NCBI RefSeq assembly: GCF_964036645.1
Contig: NZ_OZ038525.1
Location: forward strand, 3,104,001-3,168,000
Source of the DNA: Tenacibaculum sp. 190524A02b
Lineage (GTDB): Bacteria > Bacteroidota > Bacteroidia > Flavobacteriales > Flavobacteriaceae
Reading direction: 5' to 3'
Length of the DNA: 64,000 nt
The notes under the pieces were generated by a model. It was not told the origin of the DNA and ran no database searches. It saw nothing but the letters and a program-made list of their open reading frames with translations. Positions 21,393 to 31,436 of this stretch are shown in pieces; position 1 is the stretch's first letter, and the number at the start of each line of letters is the position of its first letter. The position numbers were made by a program, and so were the translations under genes.

Positions 21393-22616
21393 ATGATGAA
21401 TAAATTTAGTTTTCTAAGAATTATAAGTGTACTTACTATTTTACTCTTTCTAAGCTGTAATGATGATACTATTGAGGACTTAGACACAAACAACAACATT
21501 GATACTGATAATGAAACTAGTGAACTAGTAACTCTAAATACGTGGAAACTTGCACATGGAAGTGGCAATAGTAACGCGTATTCTATAGGTATTATTTTTG
21601 AAGTTAAAGATAAAAACCAAACAGATGCCTCTTTTGAAAAACTAATAGACGAAATGGTTGGTAATGGTGACTTCTCTTTATTTAAAACCCAACCTTTTGA
21701 TAAAAATAAAGAGAAATTTAATGTATACTACGCAATACTTTCAAAAAGTAGAGACCAAAACTCCTACCCTTTTTCTAAAGAAGAACTTACTAATATGAGA
21801 GACAAAGCTGGTAAATACTTCTCAAAAAACAAACAGCTTTTCTTTGGAGCAAAAGAACCTAAAGACGCCAATAATTTTATGCAAAACATGGCTAGTACGG
21901 TAGGTTTTGATTTTAGTAAAACAGATCAAATATTCTCATATGCTGATGGGTTTTCATTAGACAATACAAGCACAACCCCTAATCAAAAAAATATTATTCA
22001 AAGGAACTTAAATCGTTTTGACAATTTATTTAATCAAAAACAATTCAATACCCAAGTTTATATTTCTCCAGGTGTAGGGCAAGCTTATGCAAATACTTCT
22101 GATAAAATTAAAAAGGTATACATGAGTTACGAGGACTATTCTTTAGCTAAATTAGTTTCTTCTGATTTAATACACCAAAATATGCTTGCCATTACTTTTA
22201 CTCATGAGTTTGGACATGCTTTTGCTTTATTTGGTGATGAATATTACGACTACGAACCTAATTTTTCTTTTGTAAGTCTTAAGTTCCAAAATAATGTTGT
22301 TAACCAAGGGTTTGATTTCAACAATAAACAATTTGACGCCAATAACACTACTAGTAACCCTTGGATAGCATCAAAAGTTCCTGTTTTAATTAGAGAAAAT
22401 AATGGACAAGGTGTTTATGAATTTACCTCTGGCCCTATTCCTAATTATAACGGGCAATTGGTAAAGGGTGGTCCTGGTGGCTACGGTGGTTATAGAGCTT
22501 CTGACAATAGTATTATGCGATTTTACATGTTTATCAATACCCCAAATGATTGGGTTCATGGCTGGAATGCTGTACAACAGTTTTATATAAATTATTTTAT
22601 CAATAAAATAAACTAA
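21393..22616 (+). CDS. M64-like zinc peptidase lipoprotein
   Basis: 407 aa. The N-terminus is a lipoprotein signal (hydrophobic run ending LFLSC, lipidated Cys near residue 23) followed by an acidic Asp/Asn-rich spacer, as in surface-exposed Bacteroidetes lipoproteins. The catalytic motif HEFGHAFALFGDEY near residue 270 matches the HExGHxxxxLxDEY arrangement of peptidase family M64 (IgA peptidase type). There is no T9SS domain. It is divergent from the M43 pair, and a strong terminator starts at the stop codon. Family assignment is from the motif only. Confidence 0.78.
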   Translation: MMNKFSFLRIISVLTILLFLSCNDDTIEDLDTNNNIDTDNETSELVTLNTWKLAHGSGNSNAYSIGIIFEVKDKNQTDASFEKLIDEMVGNGDFSLFKTQPFDKNKEKFNVYYAILSKSRDQNSYPFSKEELTNMRDKAGKYFSKNKQLFFGAKEPKDANNFMQNMASTVGFDFSKTDQIFSYADGFSLDNTSTTPNQKNIIQRNLNRFDNLFNQKQFNTQVYISPGVGQAYANTSDKIKKVYMSYEDYSLAKLVSSDLIHQNMLAITFTHEFGHAFALFGDEYYDYEPNFSFVSLKFQNNVVNQGFDFNNKQFDANNTTSNPWIASKVPVLIRENNGQGVYEFTSGPIPNYNGQLVKGGPGGYGGYRASDNSIMRFYMFINTPNDWVHGWNAVQQFYINYFINKIN

Positions 22617-22658
22617 AAATAAAAGCCCAATTTTTTAACAAATTGGGCTTTTATTTTT
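22615..22658. terminator. Bidirectional terminator
   Basis: Arms 22615-22633 and 22640-22658 pair over 19 bp around GCCCAATTT/AAATTGGGC with a 6-nt loop, A-rich on the left and T-rich on the right. It would work in both directions. Only 6 bp separate it from the IS3 element, beyond which the convergent protease gene ends. Confidence 0.85.
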
Positions 22659-22704
22659 ATTAATTGTCCCGTCCTAAAATAGCGTTACAACTAAAAGTTA
22701 TTTT

Positions 22705-23136
22705 ATGGATTCTAGGAAATCAGATTATGTAAAGCGAACCCAAAAGGATTATAGTTTGTCCTTTAAACTACAAGTTGTTCAAGAGATTGAGCAAGGATTA
22801 TTAACCAGAACTCAAGCGATTGATAAATATGGTATTCAAGCAAGATCTACGATTCGTACTTGGTTAAAAAAATATGGTAAATTTGATTACGATTTTAGTA
22901 TAAATCAAACCATGTCAAAAACACCTGAACAGCGTATTTTAGAATTAGAGCAACAAGTCAAGCTTTTAGAAAAGCAAAAAGCACGTGCTGAATATTTAGC
23001 AGAGCTTGCTGATAAAAAAGTCATCATTTTTGATATGATGATTGATATTGCTGAAGAAGAATTTAATATTCCAATCAGAAAAAAGCACGTACCCGAGTTA
23101 TCAAAAAATATAGTCAAGAAGCCAAAGAAAGCATAA
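22705..23136 (+). CDS. IS3 transposase OrfA
   Basis: 143 aa. The N-terminal half is a helix-turn-helix typical of IS3 OrfA (SLSFKLQVVQEIEQG, then a KYGIQARSTIRTWLKKYG recognition helix). A leucine-zipper-like coiled coil follows (LELEQQVKLLEKQKARAEYL). Near its end lies the heptamer A AAA AAG in the zero frame at 23079-23085, where a -1 slip would continue into orfB. Confidence 0.92.
   Translation: MDSRKSDYVKRTQKDYSLSFKLQVVQEIEQGLLTRTQAIDKYGIQARSTIRTWLKKYGKFDYDFSINQTMSKTPEQRILELEQQVKLLEKQKARAEYLAELADKKVIIFDMMIDIAEEEFNIPIRKKHVPELSKNIVKKPKKA
23079..23085 (+). promoter_or_regulatory. Programmed -1 frameshift heptamer of the IS3 element
   Basis: A AAA AAG is positioned with its A_AAA_AAG phasing in the orfA frame. 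After a -1 slip the reading frame is open through to orfB without a stop and encodes the usual IS3 junction ending in CDLLGVNR. Same heptamer as used in IS911. Confidence 0.75.
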
Positions 23137-23984
23137 CAGCTACCTGTGATTTACTCGGGGTGAATAGGCAGGTATATTATAGAGCTATTCATTCATATAA
23201 AGAGAAACAAAAGCTTAGTAAAAAGGTTATTGATTTAGTAAATACTATCCGTATATCAATGCCGAGAATAGGTACAAGGAAATTATTTTATCTTTTAAAA
23301 TCTGAATTAAAAGCAATTGGTGTTGGTCGTGATAAGTTGTTTAAAATATTAAAAGCTAATAATTTATTAATTCTACCAAGAAAAAAATATCATATAACTA
23401 CAAATTCTCATCATAGATTTAGAAAACATGTAAATCAACTTAAAAATATAGAATTTGTAAGACCTGAACAAGTATGGGTGAGTGATATTACTTACATTGG
23501 AAAGAGAGAAAACCCATGTTATTTAGCGCTAATTACTGATGCTTACTCTAAAAAAATAATGGGGTATGATGTCTCTAATAGTTTAAATGTAGCAGGTTCT
23601 TTAAGAGCCCTAGATATGGCAATCTCTAATAGAAATTATAATAAAGAACCTATTATTCATCATTCAGATAGAGGGTTACAATATTGCTCTAATGAATATC
23701 AAAAAATGTTAAGTATCAATAATATCAAACCTAGCATGACTGAAAAATATGATCCTTATGAAAATGCTATAGCTGAAAGAATCAATGGGATTCTTAAACA
23801 AGAATTTGCAATTGATAAATACGACGTTTCTATACAAATTAAAAAGAAGTTAATTAAAAATGCAATCAATATTTACAATCAAATAAGACCTCATTTATCA
23901 AATTCAATGTTAACTCCTAATCAAATGCACCAACAAAAAAAAGTCAAAAGAAAAAGCTACAAAAAACTAAAGGTAGCAATTTAA
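23085..23984 (+). CDS. IS3 transposase OrfB (DDE integrase domain), read as the OrfAB fusion
   Basis: The independent reading would start at GTG 23160 (274 aa). The homologous IS3 sequence however begins upstream in the -1 frame, from the slip site. The DDE catalytic residues are visible: Asp in VWVSDITYI, Asp in HHSDRGLQY, and Glu in ENAIAERINGILKQEF with the expected spacing. Complete to the end. The start given marks where the frame continues after the slip. Confidence 0.92.
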   Translation, partial: ARTRVIKKYSQEAKESITATCDLLGVNRQVYYRAIHSYKEKQKLSKKVIDLVNTIRISMPRIGTRKLFYLLKSELKAIGVGRDKLFKILKANNLLILPRKKYHITTNSHHRFRKHVNQLKNIEFVRPEQVWVSDITYIGKRENPCYLALITDAYSKKIMGYDVSNSLNVAGSLRALDMAISNRNYNKEPIIHHSDRGLQYCSNEYQKMLSINNIKPSMTEKYDPYENAIAERINGILKQEFAIDKYDVSIQIKKKLIKNAINIYNQIRPHLSNSMLTPNQMHQQKKVKRKSYKKLKVAI

Positions 23985-24047
23985 AAATTACTACCTTTAA
24001 TATATTAATTATTGTAACGAGTATTCAGGACGTCACAAATAGATAGG

Positions 24048-26375
24048 TTACTCTACTATTACCTTTCTTGTTAAACTTCTATTGTTTTCTGTTTTTATTT
24101 TTACAATATACATCCCAATACCTAAATCAGAAGTATTAATTTTTACTGCTTTTTTATTCATTTTATAAACAGCAACCTTTTCACCTAATAAATTAAATAT
24201 CTTAATTTTCTTAATAATATTATTAGCTGAAATATATAAATTATCTGATACTGGATTGGGATACATTTTAAAACCAACCTCATCAAAAACAGCAACGTTA
24301 AGTGTTTTATTATCTACTTCACAACCATTTTGATCTTTAACGCTTATTGTAAAATCTCCCGATACATTTTCAAAAACAGGATTATTAGTCCAACTACCAG
24401 CATTTAATTTATACTGGTATATTCCCGTTCCAAAATTTGGTTTTATAGTCAGGTCAGTTCCATCCAAATCATAAGATATCACTATAGGTTTTGGGCTTTT
24501 AATAGGCTTTGTCATTTCTTTTGAAACTTCACATCCATTAGCATCTTTAACATAGATTGTATAGGTACCTACAGACAATCCTTTAATAATATCAGAGCTA
24601 GTATACGTACCTCCTTCTACTTTATACTGATAAGGAGGCACACCTCCTTCTGCATCAACTTCTACTTCACCTGAGCTATCATTAGTACATTTTACATCTC
24701 TCACATACATATTGGTAACTTTTAAATTACAGCCTGTTGCAACAATATTAGAGGCTCTTGAAGGCAAGTTTGTAGTAGTACCTTCAACTCGAATTCTAAA
24801 TTCATAAACCTGATTTACATTTGTACCAAAACCAGTTGTATAACTAGTTGCATTGTTTGCTACACTTCCTACTGCTCTCCAGGAATTACTCCCTAAAGTT
24901 CTATATTGTACCAACACGTTACCATTATTCCCTGAACTTAAATGATTGTTCTCCCAAGTTACCTTTAGTTGAGAAGTTGCTAAACGAGTTACATTTAATG
25001 CAGTTGGAGCTGGGGTTTTATTTTTACTGTTTTTAATTTCAATATCTAAAGTAAAAGAACCGTCGTTATTTTTTTTAACATTACTCAACTTCACATCATT
25101 ATTCTCATATATTTCTCCTGGTTTCAAAACCACATCTCTTATATCATAATATGTCCCCCAACTAAAATTAATATTAGCCGAAGGGCTCATATCTAACAAA
25201 TGATTGGCTAACCCGTTTATTTTATGTACAAAAACTCCTTCTACATTATCTTTTAATTCTGGGTGTTTTAACATCTCATCAAACGCATCTACCTTTCGTA
25301 CCTCAATTCCATAACCAGCTTCTTTGTATTGTGAAAATGTACGCTGAAATGGTAATAAAACTTCCACATATCGCTTAGAAGCCTTACTATTAATAGGATA
25401 AATTGTCACCGTTTTTGTTCCAATTTCATTTACTGTTTCAATATTTTCATAAGGTAACAACCCAATTACTTCTCTAAAGTAGCCATTCATAGAGCTAGAA
25501 AACGCATGTGTTCCCATTATATCATAAGCATTTCCATACTCTCTATCATAAAAGTTCCTATTGTTTGAAACTTCTGGCTCATAATCATATTTATTACCAT
25601 TGGTTCTGGAATTAGCATGCGCTCCTATTCCCATAGAATGTCCAAGTTCATGGCAAAAAGTAGCTTCCGTTTGACTTAAATCATAAAATACTTTACCTTC
25701 TTCTGATCCTCCTCCAGTAGTAGGTATTAAATAATTTTTCTTAGACTTAAGTGTATTCACTAAATTTCCACTAGTATTTCTTCTACTTCTTCCGTTCTCA
25801 TAATACATAATCATGGCTCCTTGCGAATATGTTTTTCCATTAATAGTGTAAGAATAACTACCTACATTAGATGCTGAGAGCGCAGCATCATGACAACTGA
25901 GAAAAACAATCTCATCATATTTTTCAACATCAAAATTAGGAAGGGTAAAAGACATGTTGTCCAACACTTCTTGAAAAGGAATAGTAGTATTAGTAGCACT
26001 ATTCCAATATACAGAATTACTAGTTATATAATCAAAAACATCTCCTGTAAGTGTAAAATTATCATTTGATAATCTTCTAAAGGTATCTTGTATTTTACTG
26101 TGAAAAATAATGCGCTCCCAATCATTTTTAGTAGGAAACTGCTCCTTGAAATTCAGAGGAACATCTGCATACGTAATTGGAATTACGGCAATATGATAAT
26201 TGGTTCTTTTTTGATAAGCTTTTAAATCATTCCAAGTAAGTTGGTCATTTAAAGATACTCTATTGTTTTTCACATTTGAATTCAACTCCGTACTACACCA
26301 TACTTTAGGTATTTCTTGAGCAAAGGACATTAAGGTGAAACAATAAAAAAATAAGGGTAAAAATATTACTTTCAT
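24048..26375 (-). CDS. Secreted metzincin-type metalloprotease (M6-like) with Fn3 and SprB-like repeat, T9SS substrate
   Basis: 775 aa. Signal peptide (ending SFAQ). The catalytic domain has HELGHSMGIGAH near residue 240, the three-histidine HExxHxxGxxH motif of metzincins; the overall layout recalls immune inhibitor A (M6). A fibronectin type III domain (about 445-535), one or two SprB-type repeats (about 545-695, with the GTYTIYVKDANGCE signature) and a T9SS type A sorting domain at the end follow. Exported protease. Its stop codon is 10 bp from the IS3 element, which has separated it from the terminator it probably shared with the M64-like gene. Confidence 0.87.
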   Translation of the reverse strand: MKVIFLPLFFYCFTLMSFAQEIPKVWCSTELNSNVKNNRVSLNDQLTWNDLKAYQKRTNYHIAVIPITYADVPLNFKEQFPTKNDWERIIFHSKIQDTFRRLSNDNFTLTGDVFDYITSNSVYWNSATNTTIPFQEVLDNMSFTLPNFDVEKYDEIVFLSCHDAALSASNVGSYSYTINGKTYSQGAMIMYYENGRSRRNTSGNLVNTLKSKKNYLIPTTGGGSEEGKVFYDLSQTEATFCHELGHSMGIGAHANSRTNGNKYDYEPEVSNNRNFYDREYGNAYDIMGTHAFSSSMNGYFREVIGLLPYENIETVNEIGTKTVTIYPINSKASKRYVEVLLPFQRTFSQYKEAGYGIEVRKVDAFDEMLKHPELKDNVEGVFVHKINGLANHLLDMSPSANINFSWGTYYDIRDVVLKPGEIYENNDVKLSNVKKNNDGSFTLDIEIKNSKNKTPAPTALNVTRLATSQLKVTWENNHLSSGNNGNVLVQYRTLGSNSWRAVGSVANNATSYTTGFGTNVNQVYEFRIRVEGTTTNLPSRASNIVATGCNLKVTNMYVRDVKCTNDSSGEVEVDAEGGVPPYQYKVEGGTYTSSDIIKGLSVGTYTIYVKDANGCEVSKEMTKPIKSPKPIVISYDLDGTDLTIKPNFGTGIYQYKLNAGSWTNNPVFENVSGDFTISVKDQNGCEVDNKTLNVAVFDEVGFKMYPNPVSDNLYISANNIIKKIKIFNLLGEKVAVYKMNKKAVKINTSDLGIGMYIVKIKTENNRSLTRKVIVE

Positions 26376-26610
26376 ATTTGAAGGGGTAAAAGGTTTATAA
26401 TGTTTCTTATAACTAAAAAAACACTTTAATATTTTACAAGCATCCTATAGAATTACAACAGTTAGTTATTTTCGTTTCACTTACACCCAAATATTTATTT
26501 TTCAAACACATACATAACACAGATAAATATATATAAGCTTAGTTATAACTCTACCTTTTTATTTTATAGCTTATTCAATACTTTAGCCATAATTTCAAGA
26601 TCAAAGTTAC

Positions 26611-27513
26611 ATGCTAAAAATAGCCTACCATGAAATTTACAATCATCCGTTGCCCCCTAAGCATCGATTTCCGATGATTAAGTATGATTTACTTCCACAA
26701 CAGTTATTATTTGAAGGAACTTGCAATGAAACTAATTTTTTCATGCCTGAAATCCCGAATAACAAACATTTTTTTGCAGTACATGATCCTGAGTATTTTT
26801 TTGATTTACTCAACATTACACTTTCCAAAAAAGACGAACGTAAATTAGGTTTTCCTTTAACCGAACAATTAGTAGCTAGAGAAATGGTTATTGCTGATGG
26901 CACTATGAAAGCCTCTAAATTTGCCCTAGAAAATGGAATTGCTATGAATATAGCAGGCGGTACGCATCATGCTTTTTCTAATAGCGGAGAGGGTTTTTGT
27001 TTATTAAATGACCAAGCTATTGGCGCGCGTTATTTACAGGAACAAAAACTGGCTCAAAAAATAGTCATTATTGATTTAGATGTTCATCAAGGTAACGGAA
27101 CAGCTGAAATCTTTCAAAACGATGCTTCTGTATTTACCTTTTCAATGCATGGTAAAAGTAATTATCCGTTTCATAAAGAACAATCGGATTTAGATATTCC
27201 TCTTGAAAATGGAATAACTGATGATACATATCTAAATATTTTAAAAGAGACATTACCTAAAATTATTCAAGAACAACAGCCCGATTTTATTTACTACTTA
27301 TCTGGTGTTGATATTTTAGAAAGCGATAAACTAGGAAAACTCAATGTTTCTATTGAGGGTTGTAAAGAACGTGATAGATACGTGCTACAAACTTGTTACG
27401 ACCACAAAATACCTGTAATGTGTAGTATGGGTGGTGGGTATTCTGAAGACATTAAAATTATTGTAGAAGCGCATGCCAATACATTTCGTTTAGCACAGGA
27501 TATTTTTTTCTAA
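26611..27513 (+). CDS. Histone deacetylase / AcuC-AphA family hydrolase
   Basis: 300 aa, typical length for bacterial class II-like deacetylases. Metal and catalytic motifs are visible: GGTHHAFSNSGEGFC (tandem His) near residue 115-128, IIDLDVHQGNGTAEIF (Asp and His metal ligands) near 153-168, and GGGYSED near the C-terminus. Likely a zinc-dependent deacetylase acting on acetyl-lysine or polyamines; the substrate cannot be read from sequence. Single gene with no signal peptide. Confidence 0.9.
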   Translation: MLKIAYHEIYNHPLPPKHRFPMIKYDLLPQQLLFEGTCNETNFFMPEIPNNKHFFAVHDPEYFFDLLNITLSKKDERKLGFPLTEQLVAREMVIADGTMKASKFALENGIAMNIAGGTHHAFSNSGEGFCLLNDQAIGARYLQEQKLAQKIVIIDLDVHQGNGTAEIFQNDASVFTFSMHGKSNYPFHKEQSDLDIPLENGITDDTYLNILKETLPKIIQEQQPDFIYYLSGVDILESDKLGKLNVSIEGCKERDRYVLQTCYDHKIPVMCSMGGGYSEDIKIIVEAHANTFRLAQDIFF

Positions 27514-27589
27514 ATTAATACAACCAGTAACTTTTTTGATTATACAACTAACAAAAACACTGATTTTTTTAGTTTATTACCTCTTTCTT

Positions 27590-27755
27590 TTCCTTGATGA
27601 AAAGAAGCAAAAATCAAGACTTATGATAAAAACTTGAGAAAATACTACGGATGATACCTCCAGCCACAGATAAAAAGAACTCGCTTACGCTCAAACAGCT
27701 TTTTATCTCATAGCCAACACTGCTATCTTGATTTTCAAACTTTTTATCATAGGTC
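27590..27755. repeat. Extragenic element with several inverted repeats
   Basis: 27611-27620 pairs with 27726-27735; 27623-27633 (TATGATAAAAA) pairs with 27741-27751; and 27668-27677 pairs with 27699-27708. The first two pairs are in crossed order, the third is a local stem-loop. Resembles dispersed palindromic elements common between flavobacterial genes. It lies between two convergent genes. Confidence 0.55.
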
Positions 27756-27800
27756 AAACATTATATTTGCTTACCTACTTTTTATAAGAAAACAAAAATG

Positions 27801-29060
27801 TTATTTATTAACGTGTATACACTCCAAAATTTGTTGCCCAGGAGTAATTCCTTCTAGAAAAACTTTTTGATAACTCTTTCCATTATACTGCTGTGTAAAC
27901 GTAGCATAATGAAAACTACACCTGCCATCTGGTCGTTTCATTACAACAACTCCGCTAATTCTTCTTCCTAATTGAATACCTGTTAACTTATTTCTATAAA
28001 TTCCCCAATCATTTCCTGTAAAATAAGTCTTAGTAACTGTTTCTTTCCATTGGTATTGTTTTGCCCAGTTTTTTGCAGATACTAGAGCTTGTGCTTCTAA
28101 CGCTGTGTTTTGCATTCCTCTTTTAGGCAATCTCCTATTTTTAATATTGGCAGCTTCTTCAATAGCATGAGCTTCTTCAACATGTTTTTTTATCTTCAAA
28201 CTCCAATCACTCAATTTAGCATCTAATGCATCTTGTTGCCTTTTATCTACCAATAACTTACGTATCACTGTTTCATCTCTATGAAAATAATTATACACTT
28301 CGTGTTTTCCCCATGCTGATCTTCCTAAGTCATTACCATGACTAAATTTTGCCCAAATAATAGCATCCTCGCTTTCTACAAATACATATTCTCTTAAATT
28401 ACCACTATCTCCATAAACTTTCATCCCTAAAACTTTACTGTATTCAGGTAAAAACTTATACCCATTACTTGCTTCTTTGGTAATTGTTCCTATTGCTAAT
28501 TCCTTTTCGTCTTTTAATATCAATACTTTTCGTTGCTTTTTACCTCCTGCAAAAGCTATACGTACTGCTGGAAAGTAAACCGAACTATTCGCATCTACTT
28601 TTGCTTTATCTCCTGTCATTATTTTAGTAGACAAAGCAATTGCCCATTCAGTTACTTTTTCAGTAGTCATGGTACTTACCTTATTTTTATCAGTACTAAA
28701 AAAGTTGGTATAGTAAAATGTTTTCCATATTCCTTGCCCTAAAGCTACTAGTGGTGCTTTGGGTGCTACTGCTACATAACTATTCTCATCATACGGAAGC
28801 ACGTAAATCCCAGAAGTCCCATACACTTTTTTACCTAAAATATCACTTGCCTCTTTGTTATGCTGGTATACGGCTGGCATACATTTTTTACAAGATGCCA
28901 TGACAAATAATTCTGTTCCATTATTATTTCCTATTTGTATAATGTTTTCTTTTTTACCATCTCTAGAAGGTACTAGTAAATGATAAACTTCTTGCGCATG
29001 TACTTTAAACAAAGTCAGAAAAAAGAATCCTATTGCTATATTTTTACTTATTTTTTTCAT
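27801..29060 (-). CDS. Hypothetical secreted protein
   Basis: 419 aa. A cleavable signal peptide (residues 1-22, ending VHAQ) is clear. The mature part has a CKKC pair near residue 57 (MASCKKCMPAVY), no transmembrane segment, no T9SS domain and a Lys-rich central helical region. I do not recognise the family. Monocistronic, convergent with the HDAC-like gene. Confidence 0.7.
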   Translation of the reverse strand: MKKISKNIAIGFFFLTLFKVHAQEVYHLLVPSRDGKKENIIQIGNNNGTELFVMASCKKCMPAVYQHNKEASDILGKKVYGTSGIYVLPYDENSYVAVAPKAPLVALGQGIWKTFYYTNFFSTDKNKVSTMTTEKVTEWAIALSTKIMTGDKAKVDANSSVYFPAVRIAFAGGKKQRKVLILKDEKELAIGTITKEASNGYKFLPEYSKVLGMKVYGDSGNLREYVFVESEDAIIWAKFSHGNDLGRSAWGKHEVYNYFHRDETVIRKLLVDKRQQDALDAKLSDWSLKIKKHVEEAHAIEEAANIKNRRLPKRGMQNTALEAQALVSAKNWAKQYQWKETVTKTYFTGNDWGIYRNKLTGIQLGRRISGVVVMKRPDGRCSFHYATFTQQYNGKSYQKVFLEGITPGQQILECIHVNK

Positions 29061-29303
29061 GATTGTGCTACTTTTAAACTTTACCTCAATATTATTTACA
29101 AATTACCAAGGAATAAATTACCTATAAGATAATACATATCTGTATAAAACCCTTGTTTCTCCGATTAAAAGTACTGACCTACAACAACAAACCATTAAAA
29201 AAACTGCCGAATGTTATTATTTTTCTTCCGAAACAACCCATTTACATCAACAATTACTTTGACATAAACTCCGTATTTTTGCCTTACATTTCACTTAAAT
29301 TCT

Positions 29304-31427
29304 ATGCAATTAATAAACTATATAGCTTCTAGAGCTTCGTTTTCAACTACAGCTATTAAAAATACTGTTGAACTTTTAAATGAAGATTGTACACTTCCTT
29401 TTATAGCAAGATATCGAAAAGAAAAAACTGGTAATCTCGATGAAGTTGCTATTGGGCAAATAGTTAATTTAAAAGAAACTTTTGAAGCACTTGAAAAAAG
29501 AAAAACAACCATTTTAAAAGCCATTGATGAACAAGGTAGTTTAACCGAAGCTTTAAAAACGAAGATTGAACATGTTGATGACATCACTGTATTAGAAGAT
29601 TTATACTTACCTTATAAAAAGAAACGAAAAACTAAAGCAGAAACGGCTCGTAATAACGGTTTAGAGCCTTTGGCTAAAATTATTATGAGCCAAGGTAATA
29701 ACGATATTGAATTTGTTGCTAACAAATATCTAAATCAAAACATTACTTCTATTGACGCTGCCTTAGAAGGTGCTCGTCATATTATTTCCGAATGGATTAA
29801 TGAGCATACGGATGTTCGAAATTTAATTAGACGTGAATTGGCTTTGTTTGCTACCATAAATACTAAAGTGGTAAAAACTAAACAGAACGAGCAAGAAGCT
29901 CAAAAATTTAAAGATTACTTTGACTGGTCGGAAAGTTTAAAGCGTATTCCTTCGCATAGAATGCTTGCTATTTTACGCGCCGAAAAGGAAGGGTTTATCC
30001 GTGTAAAAATAACGATTGATGACGATCGTGTTTTAGAGAAAGTAGACCGAAAAATTATCAAAGCAAATAACGAATCTGGTGCAGAGATTCAACTTGCTAT
30101 TGACGATGCTTACAAACGTTTATTACTTCCTTCTTTAACTACCGAAGCTTTAAATGTTGCTAAAGAAAAAGCTGACGAAGCAGCTATCAATGTTTTTGCT
30201 AAAAACTTGCAACAATTGCTGTTGGGTGCTCCTTTGGGTGAAAAAAGAATTTTAGCTATTGACCCAGGGTTTAGAACAGGTTGTAAAGTGGTTTGCTTAA
30301 ATGAACAAGGTGACATTCTTAAATATGAAACTATTTTTCCGCATGCACCTCAAAACAAAGCCATGGAAGCTACATATACTTTAGAGCATTTGGTAAACAA
30401 ATATAATATAGAAGCCATTTCTATTGGTAACGGAACAGCTTCTAGAGAAACGGAACAATTAGTAAAAAGTATTTCTTTTAAAAATACTATCGAAATTTTT
30501 GTGGTGAATGAGGCTGGTGCTTCTATCTATTCTGCCTCTAAAATAGCCAGAGATGAATTTCCTAACCACGATGTAACAGTACGTGGTGCTGTTTCTATTG
30601 GAAGAAGATTGGCGGATCCTTTGGCTGAATTGGTAAAAATAGAAGCTAAATCTATTGGTGTAGGACAATACCAACATGATGTTGATCAAAATAATCTTAA
30701 AAAATCATTGCACACCGTAGTAGAACATTGCGTAAACAAAGTAGGTGTAAATATTAATACAGCTAGTGCTTCATTATTAAGTTATGTTTCTGGTATTGGT
30801 CCTAAACTTGCAGAAAATATTGTACAACATAGAAATGAACATGGTGCTTTTACCAACAGAACAGCTATAAAAAAAGTACCTAGATTGGGCGGAAAAGCTT
30901 TTGAGCAATCGGCTGGTTTTTTAAGAATTAAAAAAGGGAGTAATCCTTTAGATGATTCTGCGGTACATCCTGAGCGTTATGCCTTGGTAAAACAAATTGC
31001 AAAAGACTTGGGTAAAAAAGTGGAGGATTTAATCGGTAATACGGTTGTTCTTAAACAAATTAAACTACAACAATACGTTACAGATTCTTTTGGTTTACCT
31101 ACGCTACAGGATATTGTAAAGGAGTTAGAAAAACCGGGATTGGATCCTAGAGAAAAAGCCAAAGCTTTTTCTTTTGATGATAATATTAAAACTATTAACG
31201 ATTTAAAAATAGGTATGGTATTACCGGGTATTGTTAACAACATTACCAATTTTGGTTGTTTTGTTGATATTGGTATTAAAGAAAGTGGTTTGGTACATGT
31301 TTCTAATCTTTCCAATAGTTTTGTTAAGGATATTAATGAGCATGTTAGCTTACAACAACAGGTTAGAGTAAAAGTGTTAGAGATTGATATACAGAGAAAG
31401 CGTATTCAGTTAAGTATGAATTTTTAA
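29304..31427 (+). CDS. tex: Tex-family RNA-binding transcriptional accessory protein
   Basis: 707 aa. N-terminal helical Tex domain, YqgF/RNase H-like domain (about 320-430, starting ILAIDPGFRTGCK), helix-hairpin-helix domains (SGIGPKLAENIVQHR near residue 500) and a C-terminal S1 RNA-binding domain (about 640-707, GCFVDIGIKESGLVHVS). Complete. Tex binds nucleic acid and affects transcription and stress survival. A TATTTTTG box lies 23 bp upstream. Confidence 0.95.
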   Translation: MQLINYIASRASFSTTAIKNTVELLNEDCTLPFIARYRKEKTGNLDEVAIGQIVNLKETFEALEKRKTTILKAIDEQGSLTEALKTKIEHVDDITVLEDLYLPYKKKRKTKAETARNNGLEPLAKIIMSQGNNDIEFVANKYLNQNITSIDAALEGARHIISEWINEHTDVRNLIRRELALFATINTKVVKTKQNEQEAQKFKDYFDWSESLKRIPSHRMLAILRAEKEGFIRVKITIDDDRVLEKVDRKIIKANNESGAEIQLAIDDAYKRLLLPSLTTEALNVAKEKADEAAINVFAKNLQQLLLGAPLGEKRILAIDPGFRTGCKVVCLNEQGDILKYETIFPHAPQNKAMEATYTLEHLVNKYNIEAISIGNGTASRETEQLVKSISFKNTIEIFVVNEAGASIYSASKIARDEFPNHDVTVRGAVSIGRRLADPLAELVKIEAKSIGVGQYQHDVDQNNLKKSLHTVVEHCVNKVGVNINTASASLLSYVSGIGPKLAENIVQHRNEHGAFTNRTAIKKVPRLGGKAFEQSAGFLRIKKGSNPLDDSAVHPERYALVKQIAKDLGKKVEDLIGNTVVLKQIKLQQYVTDSFGLPTLQDIVKELEKPGLDPREKAKAFSFDDNIKTINDLKIGMVLPGIVNNITNFGCFVDIGIKESGLVHVSNLSNSFVKDINEHVSLQQQVRVKVLEIDIQRKRIQLSMNF

Positions 31428-31436
31428 GGGAAGTGA

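Larger units (their letters stand above)
22665..24037 (+). mobile_element. IS3-family insertion sequence, intact, with 3-bp target duplication
   Basis: 1373 bp. The ends are imperfect inverted repeats of about 26 bp beginning TGTCCCGTCCT on the left and TGTGACGTCCT (reverse complement) on the right, giving TG...CA termini. The flanking AAT at 22662-22664 and 24038-24040 is a 3-bp direct repeat, as expected for IS3 transposition. It contains orfA and orfB in the -1 arrangement and no stops or deletions, so it may be active. It landed between two convergent peptidase genes, 10 bp from the stop of the minus-strand one. Confidence 0.9.

Noticed and set aside
23101-23107. Second A-rich slip site in IS3 orfA
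   Set aside because: The upstream A AAA AAG at 23079-23085 is the canonical heptamer in the right phase and keeps the conserved OrfB N-terminus.
27590-27755. Possible small RNA gene between the HDAC-like gene and the secreted hypothetical
   Set aside because: The crossed inverted repeats look like a dispersed intergenic element; no promoter or terminator could be assigned.
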